A DNA stretch of 64,000 nucleotides from Dryas octopetala (lineage: Eukaryota > Streptophyta > Magnoliopsida > Rosales > Rosaceae), in assembly GCA_963921425.1 (NCBI GenBank), contig OY992832.1:20558835-20622834 (forward strand), given 5' to 3'. The translations under genes and the position numbers were made by a program. The notes under the pieces are model-generated. The model had not been told where the DNA came from. It was given only the letters and a program-made list of their open reading frames with translations, and searched no databases. Of this stretch, positions 45,062 through 56,293 are shown in pieces. The first letter of the stretch is position 1. Every line of letters begins with the position of its first letter.

Positions 45062-45565
45062 AATTAAAAATACCCTAAACCCTCTAAACCTTATACCCTA
45101 TACTCTATAACCTATACCCTATATCCTATATCCTATACCCTATACTCTAAACCATATACCATATACCATATATTCTATACTAGTATACTCTATACCATAT
45201 ACCATACATACTACTATATATAAATTTAGTGTATAGAGTAATTAATAGAATTTAGGGTTTAGGGTTTAGGCTTTTAGGGTATTTAATAGAATTTAAGGTT
45301 TGAGGTTTAGGGTTTATGGTTGGTTTAGGAGTAAAGGGTTTAGGGTATAGGGTATAGGGTATAGGGTTAGGGTATAGGGTATAGGGTATAGGGTATAGGG
45401 TATAGGGTATAGGGTTTAGGGTTTAGGGTTTAGGGTATAGGGTATAGGGTATAGGGTATAGGGTTTAGGGTATAGGGTATAGGGTTTAGGGTTTAGGGTA
45501 TAGGGTATAGGGTATAGGGTATAGGGTATAGGGTTTAGGGTTTAGGGTTTAGGGTTTAGGGTTTT
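45062..45565. repeat. Telomere-like TTTAGGG/TATAGGG array in inverted arms
   Basis: From 45245 to 45565 the plus strand is a run of TATAGGG and TTTAGGG units, at least 35 in total. From 45062 to 45195 the mirror form CCCTATA/CCCTAAA appears, more degenerate. TTTAGGG is the plant telomere unit. Here it lies within a transposon between unique sequences, so it is an internal minisatellite and not a chromosome end. Confidence 0.88.
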
Positions 45566-45608
45566 ATTATTTAAATTGTGTATAAATATATAAATTGGGA
45601 TAGTGTAC

Positions 45609-45690
45609 TCATAAGAACTTGGTGGTCTGATGGTAAGGAGCTAAGGGAGAGAGTTTGAGGTGCCAAGTTCGATTCCCAGCATAGCACTTT
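45609..45690 (+). other. tRNA-like sequence inside the 1.9-kb hAT element
   Basis: TGGTCTGATGGTAAGGAGC resembles a tRNA D-arm/A-box, and CAAGTTCGATTCCCAGC about 40 bases later is a good T-arm/B-box. The acceptor stem is not convincing. It is likely tRNA-derived, like the one in the 5.8-kb hAT element. Confidence 0.45.
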
Positions 45691-46302
45691 CAATGTTAAA
45701 ATTTTAGTTATATATATATTTGGTGTAAACGGGGCGGGTTCGGGGTCGGGGGAGCCAAAACCATACCCGCCCCGCCCCCGACTCGGGTCCCCGCCTAAAT
45801 CCCCGAATCCGAACCCGGCCCCATTTATCTCCCCCATTAGGGTTTTAATCGGATCGGGTCCCCGCGGGGATTCGCCCCCGCGGGGATTTTTGCCATCCCT
45901 AGTGCTGGGGTTAGGTTGGGTTCGCGAGTCTGGGTGCTGGGGTTAGGTTGGGGTCGTGGGTCTAGGTGTTGGGGTTGGGTTTCGGGTTATAGGTGCAGGG
46001 CTGGGTGCTGGTGGCGGGGCAGAGAGAAAGGAAGAGGCAGAGAGAAGGAGGAAGAAATAAAGAGCGGGAAGAGAGAGAGAAATGGTTGGGAGGGGAAAAG
46101 GGTGGTGGCTGGTTTGTTTTAATTTTTTTATTTATTTCTTTTTGTGTTTTTTTATATAATTTTTTTATGATAAAATTACATATTTGCCCTTCAAATTAAC
46201 AGCATCCATCCAAAATAGTCGGAATGGACCAAAACCGAACAAGTTAGATAATAAGTGAACCAAAATTGACTAGCTATAAAGTAAATTGACCAAATCTGTA
46301 AT

Positions 46303-49170
46303 TTCCTCTTTTTCTTTCTTATTTGTTTTGATTTTTTAAAATGTCTTAGTTAAAGCAACATGTCTCAAAAGTTGAGAAGAAAGATAAAACAATTGGTAAA
46401 AATGTTGAGCTAAATTTAAAAGATTCTTCATCGGTAATCAGTTAGTACAAAGAATGAAGAGAACATCGTGAAGTAAAATGTTGGGGAACACTTTATTATG
46501 AAAATTCAAAGGTAATAATCACATTTGCATTCTTCAAATTTGTTTTTTTTTTTTAATAATTTAGAAGAGAGGCCAAGAATCAAACTTAGGTGCATTGATA
46601 CAAATTCTACTATCTTTTCAATTATGTTGTCCTAAAACTGCAACATTCTTCAAAAGCTAATACTTTAGCGTAAGAAAGTATAAAATGGGAGTTAGCTTCC
46701 AATTTCTTTTTTGAAAAAAATAAGCTTCCATATTCAAACGTGTTTGATTGTTGCACATTTTCTTATTCTTATCTCATGTCTGAATCGGCAGCCGCATTGT
46801 CCATGCATGCTTATATATGCATTCAAAACATTGGAATTTGCAAAAATATGGTGAGCTTTGATTTCCTATTTTGTCGGCCATATCACAATCTCTGTCTAGA
46901 AGGATTTTGTGTGGACTAAAAGCTAAAGTATATGTACTTTGTACCTAAAAAAGTAAAAAGAGAACTACTAATATTTAGATAATTACAAATAAATTAATAA
47001 AATATTTTAAAATTACAAAAAACTAGGTCAATATCAAATTTCCTATCCAATTTTAGTCAATCATATCATTTTATAAATTACTTTTTAATTAATAGTCTTG
47101 CGGGCTTCAGCACATTACTGGTTTTTCTTTAAGTTTGTTTTACTATTTTACCTCAGCTCATTGTTTTTATTTTAATGACAGTAGCTATAATTTTTAGTAT
47201 TTGTTATGTCCTCATTTGTATAATGCATAATTTCATTTAATTCATTTTAGTCAATGATGACTATTTTGGGATTTAGAGAATGTTTATTGACCTATTTGTA
47301 ATTTTAAAATGTTTTATTAACTTTTTTATAAATAGTCCTAATTTCAAGACTGTTGCTTGTCATGTTGTCTTTTTCTTCTCTGTCTCTAACGACCTCTTCT
47401 TTCACTACTTATTCCAACATTATCGGATATTTTAGAAGAGATTTCTATTAATTGTAATATTATAGCTCTACCAAGTTTAATCAAATATATTATTGAAATT
47501 AACTATATGAAAATAATAGGAAACATATTTGGATCACTAATTCATATTGCTTCTACTTAATTATTACAAAACGTCATTGCTTGCTGGATGTTGGTGAGGC
47601 TTTTTTTTTTTTGGGTCTGAAGGTAGGTGAGGCTTAAGAGAGAGATTGAGAGCTAGAGCGATGCATTATAATTAAATGGATAAGAGAAAAGTAGAGGAGG
47701 AAGACATAAATGGTACATTTCGCTTCTATTTATTTAATTTTTATTTCTGTACTCTCCTATATTATGAAGATAAATATTATTAAATCAATAGCTACTATTT
47801 TATTATATAAAAAATGTCTTTAAAACTAAATAATTTATTCAGAGTACAAAATAAGTTATAAAATTTATCTATATATTACATATAAATTCTTCGAGTTGCT
47901 TGGGTTGAAAACCTCTGTTTTCCATACTTGTCCTCTACTCAAAAGGTTGGTCGAATTCGTCCAATCCAAACCTTATCAGCTTTATAATAATACTAGCTAG
48001 AGACACAAAATATTATTCTAATTTTTAGTTATTAATTAATTATGTAGTAGTTGACATGTTAATTTCTTATTTTTTATAAATAAATGAGATATAAAATAAA
48101 TTAGTACAGATATGAATAAATAAAATACTGCTACATCATTTAAAATTTTTAAAGTTAGAATAGTATTTAGTGCGGTTGGTGCCTGCAGTAGTAATCACTG
48201 GCTTTGTCTTACAACCCAAAACCAGGCTAGTGTGAGTTGGATGCGAGATACAAGTATTGTGGCTGAATAGATACATGGGTGTTTTTTGTTTTCTGCTGGA
48301 AGCTAAGTGGGCTGGTCATACTTATAGTGCAACTACTTCACTTCGTTTTCTTATTAATATTTTGGATAAGAGTAAAAGACTAACCATTCCCGTCTCTATC
48401 TGCTGGGCCACCCATGTCTCTTGCTCCTCCTTAATTTCTGACTAGTGACTTGTGAGCACGACATCCTTAATTCTGGTTTGTTCCCACTAGAGAGAGAGAG
48501 AGAGAGAGAGAGAGATTGACTGACTGCACAAACATGCATGTTCATTTAATTACTTAGTACTTTCAATGTCATGTTACTTTTTTCATGATGTAAAACTAGC
48601 TGAAAGGTACATTTACATGGGAAGCCGCAGTCAATATTTTTGCCGACTTCTTTTGATAGAATTTTGTTTAGACATGTTTTCCACGTTTTAAATGTCGAAG
48701 AATTGCGTGGGTCTCACACATGCAACTTACAGCTTATATATAGAAAACAAAGAAAACGAAGAAGCCCATGCACATTTGTGAGTGACTGGCGGAGCTCACG
48801 TAAGGACCACAGTTTTTCTCTTATTTTAATTTTCTTTTGGGCTATAGCCTATAAACACATTGTCAATGCAAAATGGCCCATTTTCTAAAGATAGTACAAG
48901 CATCGGAATGACATTTATTGAAAATGAAGTGGTGCATACTTCGGTTTTTACTTTATTGTCGTGGTTATAATTTATGGGTATTTTAATAATCTTATGTTGT
49001 GATCGAGTTGAGTAAATTAAGTTTTTTTTTCTTTTAAAGAAAAAATTGTGGAGATGGAAAAGTAGTTGAGTAGAATGAACAAGAAGACAAGAACTTTTTT
49101 GCCGATTTTTTTTAATATGCTAGATGGATAGTCGAATTTGAAATTTCTCAAATATTTTTTTTTAAAATAG
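46303..49170. other. Spacer
   Basis: AT-rich with no gene I can support. An (AG)n microsatellite lies at 48489-48514. A slightly GC-richer stretch at 48620-48800 has no recognisable frame. Confidence 0.5.
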
Positions 49171-49696
49171 GCTCAATTACAAATACACCCGCCCACCAAC
49201 TATATGTGGTATTTCAAATTGATCCATAAACAAAAAAATGTTTCAGATTGGTCCACTAACTAATAGAAAGTTACAAAATAACACATGTATTATGAATTCC
49301 GTCAAAAAAGATAATTAAATGCCACTTTGGACAACGATAATGTGAATTTTTTGAAAGATGTGGATATATAGTAAATTTGCTCCACATGGATTAATAAGGT
49401 CAAATTGATTAAAAAAATTTAAAAAAAAAAACTAACAAAACCTTTAATCCCTCTAAAAATAAAAGTTAATTATGACATCATTAATCCATGTGGTTTAAAT
49501 TTAGTGTCCACATCATTCAAAAAATCTATGTTAGCATTTTTTACACTGTCATTTAACGTATTTATTAACAAAATTTGTAACGAATATACTATTTTGTAAA
49601 TTTCTATTAGTTAGTGTACTAATATGAAATATTTTTTTATTCATAGACCAATATGAAATACCACCTATAATTGGTGGGTGCATTTTGTAATTGAGC
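49171..49696. repeat. Palindromic MITE, ~526 bp
   Basis: GCTCAATTACAAATACACCC pairs inverted with the end GGGTGCATTTTGTAATTGAGC. The pairing continues through ACTAACTAATAGAAAGTTACA against GTAAATTTCTATTAGTTAGTG. No coding capacity, and the TSD is unclear in the A/T-rich flanks. Confidence 0.8.
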
Positions 49697-49937
49697 AAAA
49701 AAAATACCACTAAATTTATAATAAGTTGGTAACTTTTTAAACCTTATTCCATTAGGATTTGCAATTACTTTTAAGAGTGTGTACTTAAAATAAAGTTGGT
49801 GCATAGTCTCAAACACAATCTTTTGTAATCTTATAACGTATGACATTAAAATTTCCTAATCAACTTTTCAATGTTAAAGCAACACAAATGTCAAGGTGCA
49901 TGCTTCCTTAGCTAGTAATTAATTGCATATTATCTAA

Positions 49938-50443
49938 TGAGTAAATTACAATTTACACCCCTGAAGTTTGGGAGATTTCACAAATTGCATATAGTTTCAA
50001 TTTTTCCACTTTAGTACCTAACGTTTTGATTTACTTACAATTGACTACTGTCATATTTCTGACTGTATATTTATATGTCAATTGATGACTTAACAGTTGC
50101 GAATCTTACATTTTTGCCAACCTGTGAGGCCGAATGACCTCTCTGTATATACATTTTTAGTACATCAAGTTTAATATAAATTTTGGGAGATCGTTCAAAA
50201 ACCAAAAATTCATATCAAACTGCGGAAGTACTTCTTATGGGGTAGTCTGAGAGGTCGTTCGGTCTTACAAGTCAATAAAATATGGGACCTGCAGCTGTCA
50301 CGTCATCAATTAACGTCTAATTAGACAATAGTCAATTGTAAATAAATCAAAACGTTACCTATGTATTAAATTAAAAAAATTGAAACTATAGGGTGCAAGT
50401 TGTGAAACCCCCAAACCTAAGGGGTGTAAGTTGTAATTTGTTC
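49938..50443. repeat. Palindromic MITE, ~506 bp, probable 8-bp TSD
   Basis: Left arm GTAAATTACAATTTACACCCC pairs with GGGGTGTAAGTTGTAATTTG. ACGTTTTGATTTACTTACAATT pairs with AATTGTAAATAAATCAAAACG. TTATCTAA occurs at both flanks (49930-49937, 50444-50451). The size of the TSD and the long arms fit hAT- or Mutator-type MITEs. Confidence 0.8.
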
Positions 50444-50889
50444 TTATCTAAATAAGGATTTGAGACAGAATCACGTCTTCAAGAACGTCTACTTAATTAG
50501 CTCATGTTGTTGATAATCTAGAGGAGTAATTAAATCAATGTCTTATGAACTTTGCTCCTATCTCACTTTAGTTCCAAATTTGACTTACATTTTCCCCCCT
50601 TAACTTTATTTTATGTATTAAGATGACGATTTCTGTGAAATTTTTTATATTTTCCATAGACAATGGTCACGTGCGATTTTTCAAAAGTATTAAGATAAAA
50701 ATAACCAATACAAACATTCCCCCTTGAAATAAATTTAGGTTATAAACTGATGATTATACCTTTGAAAAAGCGCGCAGGTGACCATATAACAAGTGTATGG
50801 ATAATTAATGACCATTTTATAACATGAAATGAAGTTTCGGTGATGTGCGTCAAATGAAAGTTAGGGAAAGTAACATATATATGGGGGCG

Positions 50890-51256
50890 GATTCATAACA
50901 CCATATTTTTTACACAAATTTTGACACAAATTTTTAATTAGGCTCATTTCATATAGGATCTTAATGATCCAGATCATCTATTTTTTAAGTCTTTATTAAA
51001 GGATCATTTTTGCAAAAAATTAGGTAAATCGGAAACCTAAATATTTATAAAAATTAAATGGTCAACAAAATAAACACTTGAAATATTGACCATTTAATTT
51101 TTGTAGGTAAATGATTTCAGATTTACCTAATTTTTTGCAAGGATGATTATTTAATGGAAACCTAAAAACTAGATGGATTGGATCATTGAAATTATATATA
51201 AAATAAGCCCCATTAAAAACTTGTGTCAAAAATTTAGTGTCATGGATCATTCTCCT
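50890..51256. repeat. Palindromic MITE family D
   Basis: ACACAAATTTTGACAC-type left end pairs with GTGTCAAAAATTTAGTG on the right. The inner arms share AAAAAATTAGGTAAATC and ATTTACCTAATTTTTTGCA. The core appears as ATCCAGATCATCTATTTTTTAAG and its mirror. Confidence 0.7.
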
Positions 51257-51269
51257 ATATATATATAGG

Positions 51270-51650
51270 TCCATTATTGATGGATTCTTTCAATAATTTT
51301 ATTTAAGGGATCCATATGGGCCCCATTCTATAATTTAATGATCCGAACTGTTTATTTTGTAGGTCTGTATTCCAAAATAATTTATGCAAAAACTTAGACA
51401 AATAAAAAACTATTAAGATATGTAATTTTGATCAAATAAATAGAAAAACAAAATATTTTTCAATAAACACTTAAAATAGTGACCATTTAACCAATGGTCA
51501 AATAATTTTCGATTTACTTAATTTTTTGCAAGAACGATCCTTCAATTGACAAAAAAAAAAAAAATAGAGTACAATATGAAGTGGACTGCACAAAAGATCC
51601 TTTAAATAATCTTATTTAAAGAAGGGAGACTTAGAGTTCAGTCCATTTTA
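51270..51650. repeat. Palindromic MITE family B, copy 1
   Basis: The left arm has TTTATTTAAGGGATCC and the core GATCCGAACTGTTTATTTTG. The right arm has ACTTAATTTTTTGCAAGAACGATCC and ends near CTTTAAATAATCTTATTTAAA. Relatives are at 52.15 and 55.87 kb. Confidence 0.7.
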
Positions 51651-51732
51651 TGAGTTTTTTTTAAACTAAGACCAGTAGCGATTTAGGGTTTTTAATTAAG
51701 TCATTTTAATTTTCTTTTTTGACGGTTTTATA

Positions 51733-51789
51733 TTAGGTTTTAACTCCAAGATTTTAGACTCCGCCTAAAATCTCGGAGTTAAAACCTAA
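51733..51789. repeat. Near-perfect short hairpin
   Basis: 25-base arms (51733-51757 and 51765-51789) pair with a single mismatch around a 7-base loop ACTCCGC. The arm reads TTAGGTTTTAACTCCAAGAT and onward. It lies between MITEs and is not part of their arms. It could be the relic of a small inverted-repeat element or a hairpin RNA source. Confidence 0.8.
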
Positions 51790-52144
51790 CATGCAGCCTC
51801 TACAAAACCCACTCTACACCCTAGGAGGGGAAATACCCTTCAAATCGGGAAAGAACTTTATTATGAATTAAAAAAAATTTCTTATAAATTATTATGAATT
51901 AAAAGAATTTTTTTATAAATTTTAAACTACCCCCGATCTCCATCTAAAAACTGTTTTTCTAAAGGATCTAAACCTAATTATCTCTTTAAAGAATCTTTCA
52001 ATAGAAGAGACCTGTATAGTAAATATATAGTAATGATAAATAGTAAATAGAAGGGGCTTATTTAAAGAATCCCTCAAATAGTAAATGGTATATATATATA
52101 TATATACTATTTACTATTTGAGTGCTCTTTATGTATATACAGAG

Positions 52145-52520
52145 AGTTTCAAGTGTGAAATCTCATATTTGTGGGATCCCAATGTGGGGCCCACTCCACA
52201 TTATATTTCAACGATCCGAACTATCTATTTTTTAAGTCTATATTGAAAGATCATCCTTACAAAAGGTTAAGTAAATCGGAAACCATTAAACTATCAAACT
52301 TTGATCAAATAAATAGACGAACAAAATATTTTCAAGAAACATTTAAAATGGTGATCATTTAATTAACGGTCAAATGGTTTTCGATTAACGTAATTTTTTG
52401 CAAGCACAATCTTTCAATGGAGACAAAAAAAGTAGACAATTCCAATTATGGAAATACAATGTGGAGTAAGTTCCATGAGCGATCTCATAAATAAGCCTAA
52501 ATGTGAGATCCCACTTCTGA
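52145..52520. repeat. Palindromic MITE family B, copy 2
   Basis: GTGAAATCTCATATTTGTGGGATCC (left) pairs with AAATGTGAGATCCCAC (right). The core CGATCCGAACTATCTATTTTTTAAG is mirrored as AAAAAAAGTAGACAATTCC. Confidence 0.7.
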
Positions 52521-53264
52521 AGAGATCAAGAGCAAAGAAATTTGCATGTCAATCTTTCACCGTTCGTTCAAGTTAAAGATACTTTTTTCTTTTCTTCTAA
52601 AAAAACATCTTAAAAAGAAAATGAAACTTTCAAATTTTTAATATCAGAATATCTGGTCCTTATATTAGCTATTGTCGACCTCTGTAAGCAGTACCAATTG
52701 TTTTGGTTGAGTGTTGTACACTAATCTTACACCATATGTATAATTGCATTAAGTGTAAGTGAAATTATAAATGTTCTCAAAATATGATTCTCCTTGATGT
52801 CTTTATCATCTCCAGCTAACCAATTGATTTGGTGTTGTCCACCATTAGTCATGCCTTCAAGACAGATAGTCTTCTATCAATAGGAAATAGCCTAAACCAA
52901 TTAATAGGCAATGCGATTATGCGGTAGTGTACTTGTACATAAAGTCAATATCAATTTATTAATTGAATTGCACATGTGATTGAGAAAATGTATTTAAATG
53001 TCTTTCTGCGACCTTTTGGAAGTATTGATTTATGTATTATAATACAAAACAACGACTAGCTGTGAGTTCAAACCAAAGGTTATCCTTAATGTATGAACAA
53101 ATTTAGACATCAAATCAAAAATAAAAAAATCAATTGATAATATAGTCAATGATAAGGTGCTCTAATTTTGTGCCATAATTTGGTGTCCTATTCATTTAAA
53201 ACATTTAAAATTCTGAAATCCACCTCATTATTCATTTGCTAAAAGACTATTTCAATTTTTTTTT
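52521..53264. other. Spacer
   Basis: AT-rich; nothing supported. Confidence 0.5.
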
Positions 53265-53267
53265 ATT

Positions 53268-53599
53268 CTTAGACAAGCTAGTTAACAGAGCTGCTGATGC
53301 AGTCTCTAGGCTAGCCAAATGGAGGATGTGTTGTTTGGAATGAGTCTCTGCACTCCATCCTCTATCCTGGGCATTTTGGTGAGTGATGGGCTGCCAAGTG
53401 ACTAGGTTCTATCCTTTGCAGTTGTTGTGGGGCTTACTGCTATGTTGTTTGATTCTAGTTTTGTTTGCTTTACTGTGGTGAGCTGTTAGGTTTGTTTTGA
53501 TTGCTTGTAGTATGCTACTTTAGTTTTTCTGTTTTATTGTTTGTATTGTCTGTGGGCTTTGTTCTTTAATGGATTTCTTCACTTGGCCAAAAAAAAAAA
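53268..53599 (+). mobile_element. 5'-truncated LINE 3' end with poly(A)
   Basis: The reading VNRAADAVSRLAKW and, after a frame change near 53337, PSSILGILVSDGLPSD and a stop at 53403 are typical of the C-terminal RNase-H-like part of plant LINE polyproteins. A ~180-bp 3' UTR and an A-tract (53588-53599) follow, as in LINE copies made by target-primed reverse transcription. Most of the element is missing. By eye the flanking TSD is not clear. Confidence 0.75.
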
Positions 53600-53727
53600 C
53601 CTTAATTATGAAAAATAAACAATAAAAAAAAAATTCACAACCCCAGATCAAATTCGATCAATTTAGATTATAAAAAAGAGGCCTGGAGCCTTCAACTTCC
53701 ATAGCAGATGAGAGAATAAGGAGATAT

Positions 53728-53856
53728 ATGGTGATGATGATGATGATGGCAGATCGAGATGAAGTTTGTCTCAAAGAAAATGATGCCATGGTGACTTCAT
53801 TTCACTTTGATTTTGATAATTTTGATGTTTCTGATGTCAGAGAATCACAGGAATAA
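53728..53856 (+). CDS. Possible small acidic protein (42 residues), unrecognised
   Basis: A short frame starts ATGGTGATGATG and reads a methionine run, then MADRDEVCLKENDAM, SFHFDFDNFDVSDV and RESQE to a TAA stop. It is strongly acidic and phenylalanine-rich in the second half. Composition is more protein-like than the surrounding A/T-rich DNA. I know no family for it. It may be an exon fragment or chance. No promoter or splice context was recognised. Confidence 0.2.
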   Translation: MVMMMMMADRDEVCLKENDAMVTSFHFDFDNFDVSDVRESQE

Positions 53857-54080
53857 ATACATATAACAAGTTTGAGATCAAAGAGAAAAATTGATTTTGG
53901 ACTGAAAGGGGCATAATTAATTTGGGGTTTCTTTTCAATGGGTAAAATTATTTGTCGATTAGTTGATCTAGTAAATAATAAATCAATAATTTGATGGGAA
54001 AAACAACATGAATTTTCCATGTCTTAATAATGTGTGCAAAATTATTTTGACACATACAATTAGGAGGAGGTGGATGCACG

Positions 54081-54197
54081 AAGGATTTGTTAAATGAAGG
54101 TTTACGGTGGCGAGTGGGTTGGCGAGTCAGTATTTATCATGATAAGTGGCTGCCAACTCCTCATCATTTTAGAGTGATTACTCCATGGTTGTGGCGA
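54081..54197 (+). mobile_element. LINE polyprotein fragment
   Basis: The frame KDLLNEGLRWRVGWRVSIYHDKWLP matches the segment between reverse transcriptase and the C-terminal zinc-binding region of plant LINEs, which commonly reads as LRWRVGDG..I..W.DKWLP. It belongs upstream of the piece at 53.3 kb in a whole element but lies downstream here, so it is either a separate insertion or a rearranged one. Confidence 0.65.
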
Positions 54198-54289
54198 AAT
54201 GGTAAATTCCAGATTTATTTTTGTATGCCAAGGCTGTGTTATCAACCTCAAGAGTTTTGCCAGTTTGCCTATTTGTGCTGGGGGCAATG

Positions 54290-54410
54290 GAATACACGTT
54301 GTATTTTTACAGCTGCACTGATTTCGCAGATGTACTTGTTGTATTTTTATAGATGCACTGATTTTTTTGTGCAAATACACTGATTTTGCAGATGCATTTA
54401 CTGTATTTTA
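54290..54410 (+). repeat. Imperfect ~44-bp tandem repeat
   Basis: About three copies of a unit with GCACTGATTT(C/T)GCAGATG and TTGTATTTTTA.AG, ending in an A-run at 54411-54425. Confidence 0.6.
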
Positions 54411-54425
54411 CAAAAAAAAAAAAAA

Positions 54426-55450
54426 CAATCGAAGTATCATCTACGCGCCTCTATCTCATCCAAATAATGATGTCGTCCAGATAGGTACGTTTGACAAATG
54501 AAATTGAACTTATGAGGCCAGCGACTCAGCTGACATCCAGCTAACTAGAAGAGTAGAGAAAAACATATATTTAAGTTTGATTGCAGCCAAACTGCCGACA
54601 CTGAATCAACTGCTGCCAAAGATGTAATTGCATACGTAATGAAAAGGTAGTGAGAAACTGAGAATACATGTGATAGAAGTGATCGATAATATATGGCTTT
54701 TGAGGTGTGTTATCACTTTTATTATTAATTTAAGGTGTTATATGTTCCCATTTGTATATAAGAGTTTACTAACTGGTACTTGAAAATTACCTCTAAAATT
54801 ACAATCAAACCTGGACAACAAAAACTAAAACATTCTTTAGAATACTGAATTTAATAATTGTGTGACTGCAAGAAAATGACTGGAGTACATAAGCCTTGCA
54901 TCTCTTCATCATAGCCATTTAATTGGGGTCACAGCTTTTCATCATATATTTTGCCTTCAATTATTTTGTATTTGGCCTTACGATTTGATTTTTTATATCA
55001 ATGGTTCTCATTTATTTGCATGATTCAACTCTATACTTATGTGACCATTCGATGGTTGATCAGTGTCTAGAGCGTGCCACTGACATTGACCTACAACGTG
55101 TTCATACCCAAATAATCATTTAAGGAATCATTTATGAGAACATAAGAAGGACCATTAATTCATAGTACCCGAAATGTCATGAATCGTTTTTTTTTTTTTT
55201 TTTTTTTTTCCATTTTCTCAGTCGTACCCAAATGAGTCTCTTATTTTATTTCTTTTTTGTTATAGGTTTGGCCGGCCCAAGCCCAAGGCGAGCAAGGCTC
55301 ATGCCTTGGACCACCATTTGGGCAGAGGCCTCATCTTGTAAGCCAATTTTATAATGAAAGCTTCTAATAGACCCTCAAAATATTTTACCTAGTTAATTTT
55401 TTTCCTAAATCTTTTAGTTTTGCATATACTTATACATATATAGATATATG
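54426..55450. other. Spacer
   Basis: No supported gene. A long T-run lies at 55188-55209, and a short GC-richer patch with GGCCGGCCCAAGCCCAAGGC at 55270-55340 has unknown origin. Confidence 0.5.
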
Positions 55451-55451
55451 A

Positions 55452-55840
55452 GCATTTTAAAGTTAACTGGTTAGCAAGTTAATACGAAGCTAACCACTTT
55501 TTTGAGCTAACCACTTGACTATTCTCATAATTCAAACCGTTCATTTTTTAGACCTCACTTTAAAGACTATCATTGCAAAAAAGCAATCAAATCGGAAATC
55601 ATTTAATCATCTAACTATGATCAAATAAATAGACCAAACACAGTTTTCGATAAAAAAAACATCTAAATGATTGTTATTATAATCAAATGACTAAATGACT
55701 TCCAATTTTGGAGATTTTTTTACAAAGATAATATTTTAAGTGAGACTTAAAAAATGAACAATTGAGATTATGAGATTACATCGTGTAGTGGGCCATGTTA
55801 TTTTCACATTAACTTGCTAACCCGTTAGCTTTAGAGCACT
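55452..55840. repeat. Palindromic MITE family A, complete copy
   Basis: Left arm AAAGTTAACTGGTTAGCAAG and right arm CTTGCTAACCCGTTAGCTTT are inverted. The internal core is AAACCGTTCATTTTTTAGAC with mirror TTAAAAAATGAACAATT. Confidence 0.82.
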
Positions 55841-55864
55841 TATATGTATATATATAAATCTCTT

Positions 55865-56262
55865 CCATTAAGGGTTCCCTCATTTAAAGGTAAATGAGGG
55901 ATCTCTTGTTACCCGAGCCTACTCCACATTGTATTTGATGATCAGAACCATCCATATTTTAGGTCTTCGTTAAAAGATCATCCTTGCAAATATATTGGCT
56001 AAATCGGAAACCATTTATCTGTTTGATTAAATGATCATCATTACAAGTGTTTATCAAAAATATTTTGTTCGTCTATTTATTTTATCAAAGTTAGATAACT
56101 AAATGGTTTCCGATTTGTCTAATTTTTTGCAAGGATGATCATTAAATAGAGACCTAAAAAATAAACGGTTAATTCAGATCGTTGAAATACTATATGAAGT
56201 GGGCCCCATGAGGCATCCTTTAAATAAGATTATTTGAGGGATCTCTCAATGTAAAGGGCCTG
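55865..56262. repeat. Palindromic MITE family B, copy 3
   Basis: AATGAGGGATCTCTTG-type left end and TATTTGAGGGATCTCTCAAT right end. The core is GATCAGAACCATCCATATTTTAG with mirror CTAAAAAATAAACGGTTAATTCAGATC. Confidence 0.75.
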
Positions 56263-56293
56263 TATATATATATATATATATATATATACAAAA

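Larger units (their letters stand above)
43997..45901. mobile_element. Non-autonomous hAT element, 1.9 kb, 8-bp TSD
   Basis: Starts TAGGGATGGCAACGGGGCGG and ends CGGGGATTTTTGCCATCCCTA. Exact 8-bp duplications GTGCTGGG lie at 43989-43996 and 45902-45909. Subterminal CGGGG/CCCCG clusters occupy both ends (44000-44165, 45730-45890). There is no transposase. Inside are a GA/CT-rich block (44455-44720), AT-rich spacer, a telomere-like array and a tRNA-like motif. Confidence 0.92.
43579..46302. mobile_element. Foldback element split by a hAT insertion
   Basis: ATTACAGATTTGGTCCACTT on the left pairs with AAATTGACCAAATCTGTAAT on the right. The inner arms also pair: TTATCTAACTTGTTCGGTTT with CGAACAAGTTAGATAATAAG, and AACAAACCACCCACC with GGTGGCTGGTTTGTT. 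Without the inserted hAT element it is about 810 bp, most of it inverted repeat. I found no clear TSD, so the superfamily is open; the architecture fits Mutator-like foldbacks. Confidence 0.75.

Noticed and set aside
45245-45565. TTTAGGG run as a chromosome end
   Set aside because: Flanked on both sides by unique sequence within a hAT element with TSD; units are mixed with TATAGGG.
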